From: Bacteroidota bacterium
Lineage (GTDB): Bacteria > Bacteroidota > Bacteroidia > Palsa-965
DNA length: 50,829 bases
Direction: 5' to 3'
Assembly: GCA_013298545.1 (NCBI GenBank)
Contig: JAAFIA010000002.1
Span: 1-50,829, forward strand
Shown: piece after piece, positions 9,358-18,091 of the stretch
Numbering within the stretch: the first letter of the stretch is position 1
How the letters are laid out: every line of letters begins with the position of its first letter
Notes under the pieces: generated by a model
What the model was told of the DNA's origin: nothing
The model's database searches: none
The model's input: only the letters and a program-made list of their open reading frames with translations
Position numbers and translations under genes: made by a program

Positions 9358-9999
9358 ATGAAACTCAAAGCCTTCCTACTCATTTTACTCTGCGTTATTT
9401 TTGCTGCTCCCGACCTCGATGCAGAAGCCATGAAAAAGAAACGCCGTAAAAAGAAACGCCGTAAAAAAGGAAAAGTCGTTGCTTTCAAACAAGGACAAAT
9501 CGGGATTGCCGCTTATGGTGGTTTCGGTGTAAAAACCGACTACAAAAAATCAGACTATTCCTTATATGGAACCAACGAAATCAAAAAAGGATTTCCGCTT
9601 GGTTTCCGCGCCGAATATGGCGTTACCGATTTCCTCGGTATCGGTCTTGGTTTTGGTATGTATAAAGAAGCCCTCACCATTACCGATGTAACCAACGAAA
9701 CAAACGTGTTTGGATTTGATCACAGTTTCAAAATGATTTCAATCCGTCCTGCATTTCACGTTCCTCTCGGTATGGCCAAACTCGATCCGTATGCTGCTCT
9801 TTCTGTTGGCCCTGTTTTGGTAAAAGCAAAAGCTACTGGCGACAATAACTTTGTACAAGAACCGTTGAAGAACGGATTCTTGTTTGGAGCACATGCTGGC
9901 GCAAACTATTACTTCACCGAAAACATTGGTGCATTCGCAGAAGTTGGCTACGGCAAATGGGTGCCCCTTGTCAACTTCGGACTAGCTGTTAAATTCTAA
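9358..9999 (+). CDS. Outer membrane beta-barrel protein with a basic tract after the signal peptide
   Basis: The 213-residue protein has a signal peptide (about residues 1-23, ending DAEA) and a body with alternating glycine/aromatic strands (IGIAAYGGFGV, FLGIGLGFGMY, FLFGAHAGANYYF) and a final strand VPLVNFGLAVKF ending in Phe, as in small OmpA-like or OMP_b-brl barrels. Residues 25-39 are almost all Lys/Arg (MKKKRRKKKRRKKGK), an unusual composition immediately after a cleavage site. It starts only 22 bases after the previous terminator, so it has little room for a promoter and may depend on read-through. A hairpin terminator follows. The specific role is unknown. Confidence 0.75.
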   Translation: MKLKAFLLILLCVIFAAPDLDAEAMKKKRRKKKRRKKGKVVAFKQGQIGIAAYGGFGVKTDYKKSDYSLYGTNEIKKGFPLGFRAEYGVTDFLGIGLGFGMYKEALTITDVTNETNVFGFDHSFKMISIRPAFHVPLGMAKLDPYAALSVGPVLVKAKATGDNNFVQEPLKNGFLFGAHAGANYYFTENIGAFAEVGYGKWVPLVNFGLAVKF

Positions 10000-10020
10000 T
10001 TTTCTTTCTTCATTCACTTA

Positions 10021-10070
10021 CACAAGGAGTAAACGGTAAACAAAAACCTGTTTGCTCCTTGTGCATTTTT
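10021..10070 (+). terminator. Intrinsic terminator
   Basis: CACAAGGAGTAAAC (10021-10034) pairs with GTTTGCTCCTTGTG (10050-10063), giving a 14-bp stem with one G-U pair, followed by CATTTTT. It closes the barrel gene that ends at 9999. Confidence 0.85.
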
Positions 10071-10074
10071 AATC

Positions 10075-10842
10075 ATGGCTTTACGTCTTCCTCGTTTATT
10101 TTTTAACGCCGTTTTTGCGCTCTTGTTGGTTTGCATAAGCAATACGCTATTTGCTCAAAAACAAAAACCCGCGCATTGGCTTTACGCGCAAGAAAATGCG
10201 TCGTACAACAAACAACTGCATGCCTTTGGCTACGGCATTGGCATACGCCGATCTACATTTTATGTGAGTGCCGGATTTGTACGCGGTTTTGACAAACAGT
10301 TCATCAGCGCCGATCAGCGCGATGATGATAAAGCCAAACAAAAAATTAGCGACAGCCCAACCATTTCCGTTAGTCCAAAACCAGCCAATTCGTATTTAGA
10401 ACGCTGCAATTCCAATTACACCGGAAATCAATATCGGCTCGGCTTTTCAACCTTCCTGCGCCGCAACGATACGCTCGACCGCAAGGCTTTTTCTGGACCC
10501 TTTGCTGGCATCGAAGTCGTTTACATCCAACAAAACGAAACACAAGAAATTACCTATAAACGAAACGACTCTGAAGAGCGTTTTTACTATGCTGGAAAAC
10601 ACACCTTTAAAACATGGGGCGCAGCTTCGCACATCGGGTGGCAATTTGTTTTGGCTAAACAACGCCTCTACATCAAACCGGCTATCGTTATTCCATTCTA
10701 CTACCCACTCATTTCCGAATACAACCTCAACAGCCCATTTACCGGAATTAAATATGAAGGCATGGTGCGTGTTTCTTGGCGTATAAATAAAGCCGAAGAA
10801 ACTTCAGGCGAAGGAAAAGCAAAAGTGCGCGAGAAAATTTAA
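10075..10842 (+). CDS. Secreted/outer-membrane hypothetical protein
   Basis: The 255-residue product has a signal peptide (residues 1-27, ending LFAQ) and a body of amphipathic beta-like strands (HAFGYGIGIRRSTFYVSAGFV, AASHIGWQFVLAKQRLYIKPA, FTGIKYEGMVRVSWRI). This resembles a small envelope beta-barrel, but I recognise no family. It lacks a lipobox and a T9SS tail. The C-terminal about 18 residues are charged and rich in Lys and Glu, probably an extension after the last strand. The start sits 5 bases after the preceding terminator, and a bidirectional terminator follows. Confidence 0.65.
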   Translation: MALRLPRLFFNAVFALLLVCISNTLFAQKQKPAHWLYAQENASYNKQLHAFGYGIGIRRSTFYVSAGFVRGFDKQFISADQRDDDKAKQKISDSPTISVSPKPANSYLERCNSNYTGNQYRLGFSTFLRRNDTLDRKAFSGPFAGIEVVYIQQNETQEITYKRNDSEERFYYAGKHTFKTWGAASHIGWQFVLAKQRLYIKPAIVIPFYYPLISEYNLNSPFTGIKYEGMVRVSWRINKAEETSGEGKAKVREKI

Positions 10843-10870
10843 TTGATACATCAACTACTTTATTCCACTA

Positions 10871-10906
10871 AAAAACCCGTTTGCCATACAAAGCAAACGG
10901 GTTTTT
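10871..10906. terminator. Bidirectional terminator between convergent genes
   Basis: AAAAACCCGTTTGC (10871-10884) and GCAAACGGGTTTTT (10893-10906) form a perfect 14-bp stem with an 8-base loop. The T-run on one strand and A-run on the other allow it to end both the gene at 10075-10842 and the condensin operon. Confidence 0.95.
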
Positions 10907-10926
10907 TATTTATTCGTGCTGACCGA

Positions 10927-13900
10927 TTAATTCTGCGTCTGCAACGTTTTGATGTAATCTTCCAATCGCTCCACAATCTGATCGTAGCTGAATTGCGCTA
11001 ACGGTGTTGGGTTCACGTTGTGGTATTCTGGATTGTTGTTTTTACGCAACGTATAGATGTTTTGGCGACCTTCTTCAAAACGACCAATTGGATCAATTGT
11101 CATCGTGAGAATTTGATAGTCGTAGTTCTTCGCCAACTCATACAACATGTCGAAGTTTTCGCCCAAGCCCGCAACCTCGTCAATGGTCATGAAACGAATA
11201 CCCTTTTTGATCTTGCGGTCTTTGAGGCTCTTGCGGTCGCTGTCGATGATGGATAAACGCGCAATACACAAGAGCGAAAGCATGGTGTAGTTTTGTCCGT
11301 TCGACCCAGGCGCATCTTCACCTTTCGGTGTTTTCAAACTGATCGACAAATCGAAATACGATTTGGGATTGGTAAGTTTCTTGATGTCTGGACGAACGTT
11401 CTTGCCATCGCTGTGTTCTAAGAATGCACGGAGCAAAATTGCGTCAGCGCCTTCGTTTTCGGTCTCAAACATTTTAAACAAACCAACATTTTGCGCTTTG
11501 GCCGCAATTTGTTTGTTCAAGTTACGAATCCAGCTGATCGGATAGGCTTTGGATGGATCGAAGTTGATCTCCGCGTAGTGGCCGCCCGAAATTTTGTTTT
11601 GGCGGAAGAAGTCGCGCATGTCTTCTACACGGTCGCGGTATTCGCTGTACACTTCTTCAATCTTAGAAAAAATGCTTGTGATGATCTTCAACTTGTGGTC
11701 GTTGATCTCGTTCATTTTCTGGTTGATGCTGCGCAAATGTTCTTCCACATCGCTCGCCAAATCTTCTTCAACACGTGCCGAATTTTGAACAATTTTCGGC
11801 AACATCACTTCGGCCAAAGTTTGGAAATCGTAGCGGTGATCGCCTTTCAAACGCTCATCGTCGATGTTGAATTTATCGTCGCGCAGAATTGTTTCGTAAT
11901 TTGTCTCGTAGGCTTTCTGCGTCGTAATCACGCTTACTTTTGCTTTGTTGACAACACTTTCTTCCACCTGCTCGGTCAATTCTTCCGGCTTAAATTCGCC
12001 AATCGTCTCTTCGTATTTCTTGAGGTTTTCGCGGAAACGGCCTTCGAGTGCCGGCATCTGCTCCATCAAACTCACCAAACGCGCATCTAAACCACCTTGC
12101 TTGCGCGAAATTTCTTGCAAGCGTTGCGAGAACGCATTGTGCAACATCTTCACACTTGAGCCGTGCTCTTTCTCAATGGCGCGTACTTCCTGATCTACTT
12201 TTACTTGACTTTGTTCGCCCTCTGATGGTTTCAAGAATGCAATCACATCTTTTTCCCACTCCACAAAACGCTCATCCAAAACACGACGCTCTTGGCGGAA
12301 ACTTTTCAGTTCTCGTTCTTTTTCTGGAAGGTCGGTAATTTCCAACTGTTTGAGCAAACCTTCAAGTGCCACCATACTTCCTTGTGAATTGGAAATCACA
12401 TCGTCAGCATCTTTGAGTTTGCTCAAGGCATCTTCCCACGATTTTTTTGCTTCTTCGTATTGCAGACGCAAATTGTTCTGTGGGTTGGTATAAAGTGTAA
12501 TTGTTGTATCAAAATCTTCGCGCGACATGAGCATCGTATCATCTGGACGGAAGCGCGAAAGCTCTTCGCGATTGACCCAAATGTCGGAGACCGATTGGTT
12601 GAAACCAAACTCAACCAATTGGTCGCGCAAGGTGCGGTGGCGATCGCGTTCGGCGTAAAGTTTTTCTAATTCTTTACCAATCGTATCGCCGTATTTTTTG
12701 AGTTCTTTTTCAATCGTATCGGGATTGTTGAAGATTTGTTTGGCCACCATCGGCACAAATTCCAACACACCCCCAAGGCTTACCCAAAAGCCTTTGTCTT
12801 CTTTCGCTACCGCTTTCACACTTTCAAAAAGTGCTTCCGGTTTTGGAATGTAGCGCGCACCTTCTTTTAAAGCATCTGGTTTTTTCGTGCTCAATGCTTT
12901 GAAGTGCATGAGGATCGATTCTTCCTCCTTGCTCAATTTTCCGGCATTGCGAATGGCCCACTGAATTACAGAATCTGTATTGTCTGTATTGAACAAAGGC
13001 TGCAATTGTTCCAACCGCGCAATGTCAACCTCCAGATTGTCCATCAAGCCATCGTACTCCGCAGAAGCCAAGCGGTAATCTTGCGACCAAGTAGAATCAA
13101 CAAAATCTTGATAGATACGACGATCAACGAGGAACTGTTCAAACTCCTCGAAGCGGCGTTTGTCGCGCGCGATTTTATCTTGCTTGTAAAACTGATCGCG
13201 AACTTGTTCCAAATTGTTGTTGTACATGCGCAACCAATTCTCCACCACTTTTACTTTTGTCCACTTGGCGCTCGCTTCATCGTATTCTTGTTGCGCAATG
13301 CGGTAAGCGTTTTCGTACGACGCTCTATTTTTCTCCGAGAACTCGCGGTTTTTCTTTTTCGCATCGAGTTCTTGTTCTAGTTTTTCGCGTTCGGAAGCAA
13401 TGCTGTCAAGCTCACGCTCAACGGCTTCGGTATTCAATTCGTTGACCCGCTTTTCAAATAAAATCTGTTGCAGGTTGACGTGTGCCACTTCTTTTTGCGT
13501 GCGCACCAAATCGCGACCGATCACATCTTTTTGTTGGAATGCCCAGCCCGTTTCGAGCAAAAGCGCACGACTCGTTGCCTTATCGCGTTTCTTTTTGTCT
13601 TCGAGCAAGGCCAACAAGCGATCTTTTTTCAGCTTGATGGTTTCATACACCCGTGCGCGACGTTTGTATTCTTCGTGCGCTTCTTCGATTTCTTTTTTAC
13701 GCTTTTCGTATTCTTTGTTCTGATCGTCGTCGTTGGCAAAAAGGAAGTTTTTCAAATCTTCCGATTTTGCACCAACACCTTTACCACGCGAGAACGATTG
13801 AATGATTTGCGCAAATGTTTTCAGCTTCTTTTCGTCCTGACTTAAATCGAGCGAGAGGATTTCGTTGTTAAACAAAATCCGGTGATACTCGGAGGTGCGC

Positions 13901-14412
13901 TGGTTGAAATGCTTCAGCATATAACCGCGCTGTTCGAGGACTTCTTTCAACTTATCAATTGGCAGAATTTGATTGCCGAACAAAAAGTCGCGGTACAACA
14001 AAAACTGATCAAACGATTGTAAATTATTTTCATGCTCCGACGAAAAGTTTTCGCCACGCTGAATGATGAATGGATAAATGGAACGCGCATTGGTTTGAAT
14101 GTGCGTACCCACAATGATGTATTGTCCTTTCTCCACTTCAATGTTGACAAACGCATAACCAAGACCCGCGCCGTCGTGCTTGAGTACAACACCTTCGACG
14201 GTTCGTTTTTCGGTGGTCATGACATCTGTTCCCGATTCCCAGTATTCTTTCTTGGCAACGAAGATGAGCTGGAGCAAATCGGCGATAACCGATTTTCCCG
14301 AGCCGGAACCACCCGTAAAATCGGTACGGAGCGGATGCAGCAAATAGTCACAGTTGTTGTGGTAAATCACACCAACGGTGGAGAGCGAAAATATGCGTGG
14401 ATATTGTTTCAT
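10927..14412 (-). CDS. mksB: SMC-like ATPase subunit of an MksFEB/Wadjet-type condensin (MksB/JetC-like)
   Basis: The 1161-residue protein has the SMC layout. An N-terminal ATPase half carries a Walker A loop GGSGSGKS (residues 34-41). Long coiled coils with charged heptads (about 220-450 and 640-860) surround a globular middle (about 480-640). The C-terminal ATPase half has a Walker B FMTIDEVAGLG near residue 1090. The region where the SMC signature (SGG) should be reads PGSNGQNYTMLSLL, so the signature is atypical. It is the last of three co-directional genes (kleisin-like, small winged-helix-like, SMC), the arrangement of MksF-E-B and of Wadjet JetA-B-C. The complex would load on DNA and extrude loops, in chromosome condensation or plasmid restriction. 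No MksG/JetD nuclease is in the window. The subunit assignment is strong; the biological role is inferred. Confidence 0.8.
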   Translation of the reverse strand: MKQYPRIFSLSTVGVIYHNNCDYLLHPLRTDFTGGSGSGKSVIADLLQLIFVAKKEYWESGTDVMTTEKRTVEGVVLKHDGAGLGYAFVNIEVEKGQYIIVGTHIQTNARSIYPFIIQRGENFSSEHENNLQSFDQFLLYRDFLFGNQILPIDKLKEVLEQRGYMLKHFNQRTSEYHRILFNNEILSLDLSQDEKKLKTFAQIIQSFSRGKGVGAKSEDLKNFLFANDDDQNKEYEKRKKEIEEAHEEYKRRARVYETIKLKKDRLLALLEDKKKRDKATSRALLLETGWAFQQKDVIGRDLVRTQKEVAHVNLQQILFEKRVNELNTEAVERELDSIASEREKLEQELDAKKKNREFSEKNRASYENAYRIAQQEYDEASAKWTKVKVVENWLRMYNNNLEQVRDQFYKQDKIARDKRRFEEFEQFLVDRRIYQDFVDSTWSQDYRLASAEYDGLMDNLEVDIARLEQLQPLFNTDNTDSVIQWAIRNAGKLSKEEESILMHFKALSTKKPDALKEGARYIPKPEALFESVKAVAKEDKGFWVSLGGVLEFVPMVAKQIFNNPDTIEKELKKYGDTIGKELEKLYAERDRHRTLRDQLVEFGFNQSVSDIWVNREELSRFRPDDTMLMSREDFDTTITLYTNPQNNLRLQYEEAKKSWEDALSKLKDADDVISNSQGSMVALEGLLKQLEITDLPEKERELKSFRQERRVLDERFVEWEKDVIAFLKPSEGEQSQVKVDQEVRAIEKEHGSSVKMLHNAFSQRLQEISRKQGGLDARLVSLMEQMPALEGRFRENLKKYEETIGEFKPEELTEQVEESVVNKAKVSVITTQKAYETNYETILRDDKFNIDDERLKGDHRYDFQTLAEVMLPKIVQNSARVEEDLASDVEEHLRSINQKMNEINDHKLKIITSIFSKIEEVYSEYRDRVEDMRDFFRQNKISGGHYAEINFDPSKAYPISWIRNLNKQIAAKAQNVGLFKMFETENEGADAILLRAFLEHSDGKNVRPDIKKLTNPKSYFDLSISLKTPKGEDAPGSNGQNYTMLSLLCIARLSIIDSDRKSLKDRKIKKGIRFMTIDEVAGLGENFDMLYELAKNYDYQILTMTIDPIGRFEEGRQNIYTLRKNNNPEYHNVNPTPLAQFSYDQIVERLEDYIKTLQTQN

Positions 14413-14434
14413 CTTGCGATGTTGGTTTTAAAAA

Positions 14435-15133
14435 TCAGTCTTGTGTTTCGTCTTCTACTGCGTAAAGTCCGCCCGTGCGTTCTTCCATCACATTCGTTTC
14501 GTCGATGAGGCGATCGATGTTGTGAATTTCGTACGAGTACATGGTAAACAAACGCTCAATAGAAGGCATAATCTCAAACACCTCGCGGTTGCGGATGTCG
14601 TAATTGATCCATCCCAACCGTTCAAATTCTTTCAACGAATTGCGAACCCAATCGTCGATTGTGTTTTCGTCAATTTCGGTGGCTTCCTTCTCGCGGCGTT
14701 TTGCAAACAAATTGTAGATGTAGTTTTTGTACTCTTCGTTTGTCTTGATGAGTTGAATCAAATCAGGAACAAAAATATCGTTGACAAAAAACTTATCGAT
14801 GCGGTGAATTTTGAGCAAGAGAATTCCGAGCAAGGTATGTTCGGGCGATAATTTCTTTGCCCGTGTTTTGACAATGCCGCGGCTTTCGTCGTCGATTTCA
14901 AGGTAGAAATAACGGGTATAATCAGAGCCTTTGCCAGCCAAATTGACTTTAAACAAATTGCGGTAATACGCGCGCAACTCATCTTCAAATTTCTCAATGA
15001 AATTGAAGAGTTCTGTTTGGTGCGGGAAATTCTGAACGTGTTGGCCCATCTTCAACGCGATGTCGAGATCGGCAAACAAATTTTCAGCTTCTTCTGTTTC
15101 TAAGAAGCTATATTTTTTATTTGCATCTTCCAT
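14435..15133 (-). CDS. mksE: MksE/JetB-like condensin accessory subunit
   Basis: A 232-residue, mostly helical acidic protein with no membrane segments. Size, position between the kleisin-like and SMC-like genes, and the central helical part (about 90-190, with LGILLLKIHRIDKF and RREKEATEIDENTIDDWVRNSLKEF) match the MukE/MksE/JetB class, which binds the kleisin as paired winged-helix proteins. Its start overlaps the end of the upstream kleisin-like gene by 34 bases and it ends 22 bases before the SMC gene, so translation is coupled. Primary sequence similarity to MukE is low, and the call rests mainly on gene order and size. Confidence 0.7.
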   Translation of the reverse strand: MEDANKKYSFLETEEAENLFADLDIALKMGQHVQNFPHQTELFNFIEKFEDELRAYYRNLFKVNLAGKGSDYTRYFYLEIDDESRGIVKTRAKKLSPEHTLLGILLLKIHRIDKFFVNDIFVPDLIQLIKTNEEYKNYIYNLFAKRREKEATEIDENTIDDWVRNSLKEFERLGWINYDIRNREVFEIMPSIERLFTMYSYEIHNIDRLIDETNVMEERTGGLYAVEDETQD

Positions 15134-16503
15134 ATTCCAATATTGGGTTGTTTGGGATCAAGTACGAATTCTTCGGTAACGGTAACTTCAAATTCTTCTT
15201 TCTTAGAAAACTCTTTGAGCACAAGTGTGGCTTCTTTTACCGCAGCTTCGTAATCATTGTCCTTTGCAAGAATTTTGTAGTAGTAATCGCCGAAATTGAT
15301 TTTTTTCTTCTTGGTCAAATCGTTACAAATAACGTTGAACCATTCTTCAATGCGTTTGTCGCGCGCAATTTGTTGGCGACGTACTTCGGCCTGAAGGGCC
15401 AAATCGTCTTCATCAAAATCGAGCACAGCCGCATTGACTGGTGGCGGATCGAGCAATTGCAAATAGTCGATGCTGGTGATGCGCGAACGATCGCTGTACA
15501 CTTCTTTTTGGGCAATATTTTTAGGCAAAAACACATCCACTTCATGCACCTTGCGATCTTTCAATTTCTTGGTGCGGTAAAATTTGCTCGATGAATTTTT
15601 GAAGAGGTACAACAAAAACGATTCGATCTTACGGTCAAATTCGCGTTTCTCGAAATCGTTGTAAAGCTTGTTGATTTTTGGTTTGATGCGGTCAATGGTA
15701 TGACTGACATTGATGAGGCGATGCTCGATGTCTTTGAAGAAGGAACGCACTTCGCGTTTCATTTCGCGGTATTCGTACACCTCGCCCAGATTTGCATCGT
15801 CGAGCAATTGCTTGATGTCGTCTTTCGATGAAAACGCACTTGACAATTTATCGGCTTGTTCTTTGATTTTGTCGAGTAAAGCTTCGCAGCCGATGAGCAT
15901 TTCGCGGAAATTGTCGTATTCGTTCTTAACCAAATCGTTCAACTGATCAACGGTTTCTTCGATTTGATTTTGAAGGGCGCGCAATTGCGAACTGATGTCG
16001 TTTTTGTTTTTGAAAAACTGCGTGTGGTACCAGTGCCGGAAATCGTCGATCGATTCGAGTTTACGCCCAAGCAACAACACCAAGTCGTTGAAGGTCTTCT
16101 GAATCTGCGACGGATTGATGGCGGTATGCACTTCCTTTTCGAGCAAATCGCAGAAATTTTCGGCGTAGGTGCTGAGTTGGTACGTTTTTTCTTCGATGTT
16201 TTTATCGAGGAAGTGGCGCAGTAAGCGGTGAAGCGTTTCGTCGTACTTCTGTGTTTCTTCGCCTCGGGCAGAACTCATGCCGAGTTCGGTATAAACCTGT
16301 TTGATGGTTTCAACGATGATGCGCTCAGGAAACGTGCGTTCGATGGTGCCGCTTCTTACTTTTTGGTAAATGGCGAGCACAATGAGTCCGTCTTCTTGAC
16401 GGGGAACGAGCAGGTTGTAGCGTTCGCGCAGCAGTTTGGGGAAGTGCAGCGGGCGTGTAGCACGGGCCGCGGGCGGAACGATGGAGAGTTGTTTTTGCTG
16501 CAT
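15100..16503 (-). CDS. mksF: MksF/JetA-like kleisin subunit
   Basis: The 467-residue cytoplasmic protein is helical and charged throughout. The N-terminal part (HFPKLLRERYNLLVPRQEDGLIVLAIYQKV, split by short turns) looks like the winged-helix start of MukF/MksF kleisins. A middle coiled coil (about 165-290) links to a C-terminal domain that ends in short beta segments (FEVTVTEEFVLDPKQ). It is the first gene of the three-gene condensin operon and overlaps mksE by 34 bases. A -7 element TAAATTTG lies only 7 bases upstream of the start codon (16510-16517), suggesting a nearly leaderless transcript. The kleisin would bridge the SMC head domains. Confidence 0.7.
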   Translation of the reverse strand: MQQKQLSIVPPAARATRPLHFPKLLRERYNLLVPRQEDGLIVLAIYQKVRSGTIERTFPERIIVETIKQVYTELGMSSARGEETQKYDETLHRLLRHFLDKNIEEKTYQLSTYAENFCDLLEKEVHTAINPSQIQKTFNDLVLLLGRKLESIDDFRHWYHTQFFKNKNDISSQLRALQNQIEETVDQLNDLVKNEYDNFREMLIGCEALLDKIKEQADKLSSAFSSKDDIKQLLDDANLGEVYEYREMKREVRSFFKDIEHRLINVSHTIDRIKPKINKLYNDFEKREFDRKIESFLLYLFKNSSSKFYRTKKLKDRKVHEVDVFLPKNIAQKEVYSDRSRITSIDYLQLLDPPPVNAAVLDFDEDDLALQAEVRRQQIARDKRIEEWFNVICNDLTKKKKINFGDYYYKILAKDNDYEAAVKEATLVLKEFSKKEEFEVTVTEEFVLDPKQPNIGIWKMQIKNIAS

Positions 16504-16509
16504 ATGTTA

Positions 16510-16517
16510 CAAATTTA
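16510..16517 (-). promoter_or_regulatory. -7 promoter element of the condensin operon
   Basis: On the minus strand the bases read TAAATTTG, a perfect TAnnTTTG, with the mksF start codon 7 bases downstream. The -33 element is weak. Confidence 0.55.
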
Positions 16518-16543
16518 CCCTTCCAAAGCCTCCAATTTCACGG

Positions 16544-16606
16544 TGTTGAAATCTTGTTGAAACTCTCTGCTAACCCTTGAAAACAATGCCCTTTTGTTGA
16601 AATCTT
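16544..16606. repeat. Three TGTTGAAA repeats in the mksF-DUF3137 divergent promoter region
   Basis: TGTTGAAATCTT occurs at 16544-16555 and again at 16595-16606, with a related TGTTGAAACTCT at 16555-16566. The first two copies are 11 bases apart, i.e. on the same helical face. They sit between divergent genes and could be regulator-binding sites; no regulator gene is adjacent. Confidence 0.45.
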
Positions 16607-16645
16607 TTGCCCGATTTTACTTGCAAAACCGCGATTTTTGCCTAC

Positions 16646-17665
16646 ATGAGTAGATTGCTCCAATCCGAAGGCGTAAATCCGGTCTCCGTTTCGCTCTCTT
16701 TTTCGGAAGCCGAAATGGCGCGTTTGAAGAAAATTGCGTTTCAACAGCGGGTGGCGAGAAAGCGCGGATTGATTCTTACGCTTGTCTTTTTAGTTGGGGT
16801 AGTCCCCTTCATTTTCGGTGTTATTTTCGATCAAATTTGGCTTGTTATTTTGGGCGGTACCGTTGGTTTGGCTGGCGCACTTATACTGCTCGGTTGGTTT
16901 ATTGTTTTTCTGCCCGAAAACGAAGACGTTAGCAAACGTTGGAAAAAAATTGTTCTCCCGCACCTTCTGGATGCTATTGGTATTCAAGGCGAATACCATG
17001 TAGCGCATGATCTTGCCGTAAAAACATTTTTAGCCGCTGGCCTATTCAAAGAAAACTACTCGTACTTCTCCCGTGAAGATTGTTTTCTCGGAACCTATAA
17101 AAACGTTCGGTTTGGTCTGTACCAGTTGGCTGTTCAGTACCGTCTTCATCAGCGCGATTTTCTAACCAATCATTTCTACGGCCTTGTGCTTCACGTTCCG
17201 CTCCAGAAAAAATTCTCCGGCGTTTGGATCATCCCTAGAAACCGCCGTACCACCCACGAGTCTGACGATTGGTTGTTGCCTGTTTTGGAATACCGCCGTA
17301 AAAAAGAAGGAATCGTTGCTGTACCAAGTGGTCATCCTGAGTTTGATGCCTGCTTCTCGGTGTTCTGCTACCATCCGCAAGAAGCTGCAATCCTGCTCAA
17401 GCCTTGGTTTTGTACCCTGTTGGTACGCGTTCAAGAAACGTGGGAAAATGGCCTCGCCCTCTCTTTTGTCAATCAATTGGCGGCCTTGCATGTAGGCCAC
17501 ACATCGCCCAAATTTGACCTACATTCCGATCAAGATGCTCTTCCGGTTGCACCCGATGCGCAACTGCAAGTCTTGCGTGAGTTTACGTTATTGGCTACAA
17601 CCATGCATGAAACGGCACATACCAATAAATTTGATGGTTCGGAGTACAATGATCTATTTTTATAA
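16646..17665 (+). CDS. DUF3137-family membrane protein
   Basis: The 339-residue protein (from ATG 16646, MSRLLQSEG) has a short cytoplasmic N-terminus, two membrane helices (about residues 38-60 and 64-86) and a large soluble domain. The segment around FDACFSVFCYHPQEAAILLKPW, followed by a stretch describing a compact alpha/beta domain (VQETWENGLALSFVNQLAALHV), matches the DUF3137 pattern known from Bacteroidota and Proteobacteria. The earlier start at 16607 adds 13 residues that do not resemble the family. It is divergent from the condensin operon and its stop codon sits inside a terminator hairpin. Function unknown. Confidence 0.65.
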   Translation: MSRLLQSEGVNPVSVSLSFSEAEMARLKKIAFQQRVARKRGLILTLVFLVGVVPFIFGVIFDQIWLVILGGTVGLAGALILLGWFIVFLPENEDVSKRWKKIVLPHLLDAIGIQGEYHVAHDLAVKTFLAAGLFKENYSYFSREDCFLGTYKNVRFGLYQLAVQYRLHQRDFLTNHFYGLVLHVPLQKKFSGVWIIPRNRRTTHESDDWLLPVLEYRRKKEGIVAVPSGHPEFDACFSVFCYHPQEAAILLKPWFCTLLVRVQETWENGLALSFVNQLAALHVGHTSPKFDLHSDQDALPVAPDAQLQVLREFTLLATTMHETAHTNKFDGSEYNDLFL

Positions 17666-17693
17666 CCGCAATTATAATCTCGGTTATTTTTTA
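17662..17693 (+). terminator. Terminator overlapping two stop codons
   Basis: ATAACCG (17662-17668) pairs with CGGTTAT (17681-17687) and is followed by six Ts. The stop of the DUF3137 gene and the stop of the convergent STAS-like gene both lie in the stem. Confidence 0.65.
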
Positions 17694-18091
17694 CGGATTT
17701 CGAGCAGCCATTTATGTGCCGCCTCAATATCATTGAACATTTTGGTGGACCGCTCTGGGCGATTCATGCGGATATAAACATTTCCCATAATGCGTGCTGC
17801 CATTGAACTCACAACCAAAGCCATTGCGGCATGATATTTTGCGCTTTCTTTTCCTGCAACAAATGCCCGCGCTTCATCCGAAATATCGGCTATTTCACGC
17901 ATGTCAACCAAAACATAAAATGGCTTTTCGGGGTTGTATGTCTCCATCCCACGACCGCGAATCGCCATAACATCGTCCAATGTAAGTTCCACATCAGGCA
18001 TCATGACAATCCAAGACACCTGATCTTGATCCGAAAATAATTCGGCTTTCTCGGGAACAATCCGCAGGTTGATTTTTTGTCGTTCTTCCAT
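17684..18091 (-). CDS. STAS-like DUF7793-type protein
   Basis: The product (135 residues from ATG 18091, MEERQKINLRIV; a start at 18109 adds 6) is a small soluble alpha/beta protein. The order of elements, namely an initial beta pair, then VELTLDDVMAI, a strand with YVLVDMREIADISDEAR, then ALVVSSMAARIMGNVYIRMNRPERSTKMFND and a final helix AAHKWLLEIRKK, fits the SpoIIAA/STAS-like proteins annotated as DUF7793 in Bacteroidota. The role of this family is not known to me; regulatory protein-protein contact is the general theme of STAS folds. It is convergent with the DUF3137 gene. Confidence 0.65.
   Translation of the reverse strand: MEERQKINLRIVPEKAELFSDQDQVSWIVMMPDVELTLDDVMAIRGRGMETYNPEKPFYVLVDMREIADISDEARAFVAGKESAKYHAAMALVVSSMAARIMGNVYIRMNRPERSTKMFNDIEAAHKWLLEIRKK

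Noticed and set aside
11491-14508. Several open frames on the plus strand opposite the SMC-like gene
   Set aside because: They are shadows of mksB codon use, with Phe/Val/His-rich low-quality translations and no motifs.
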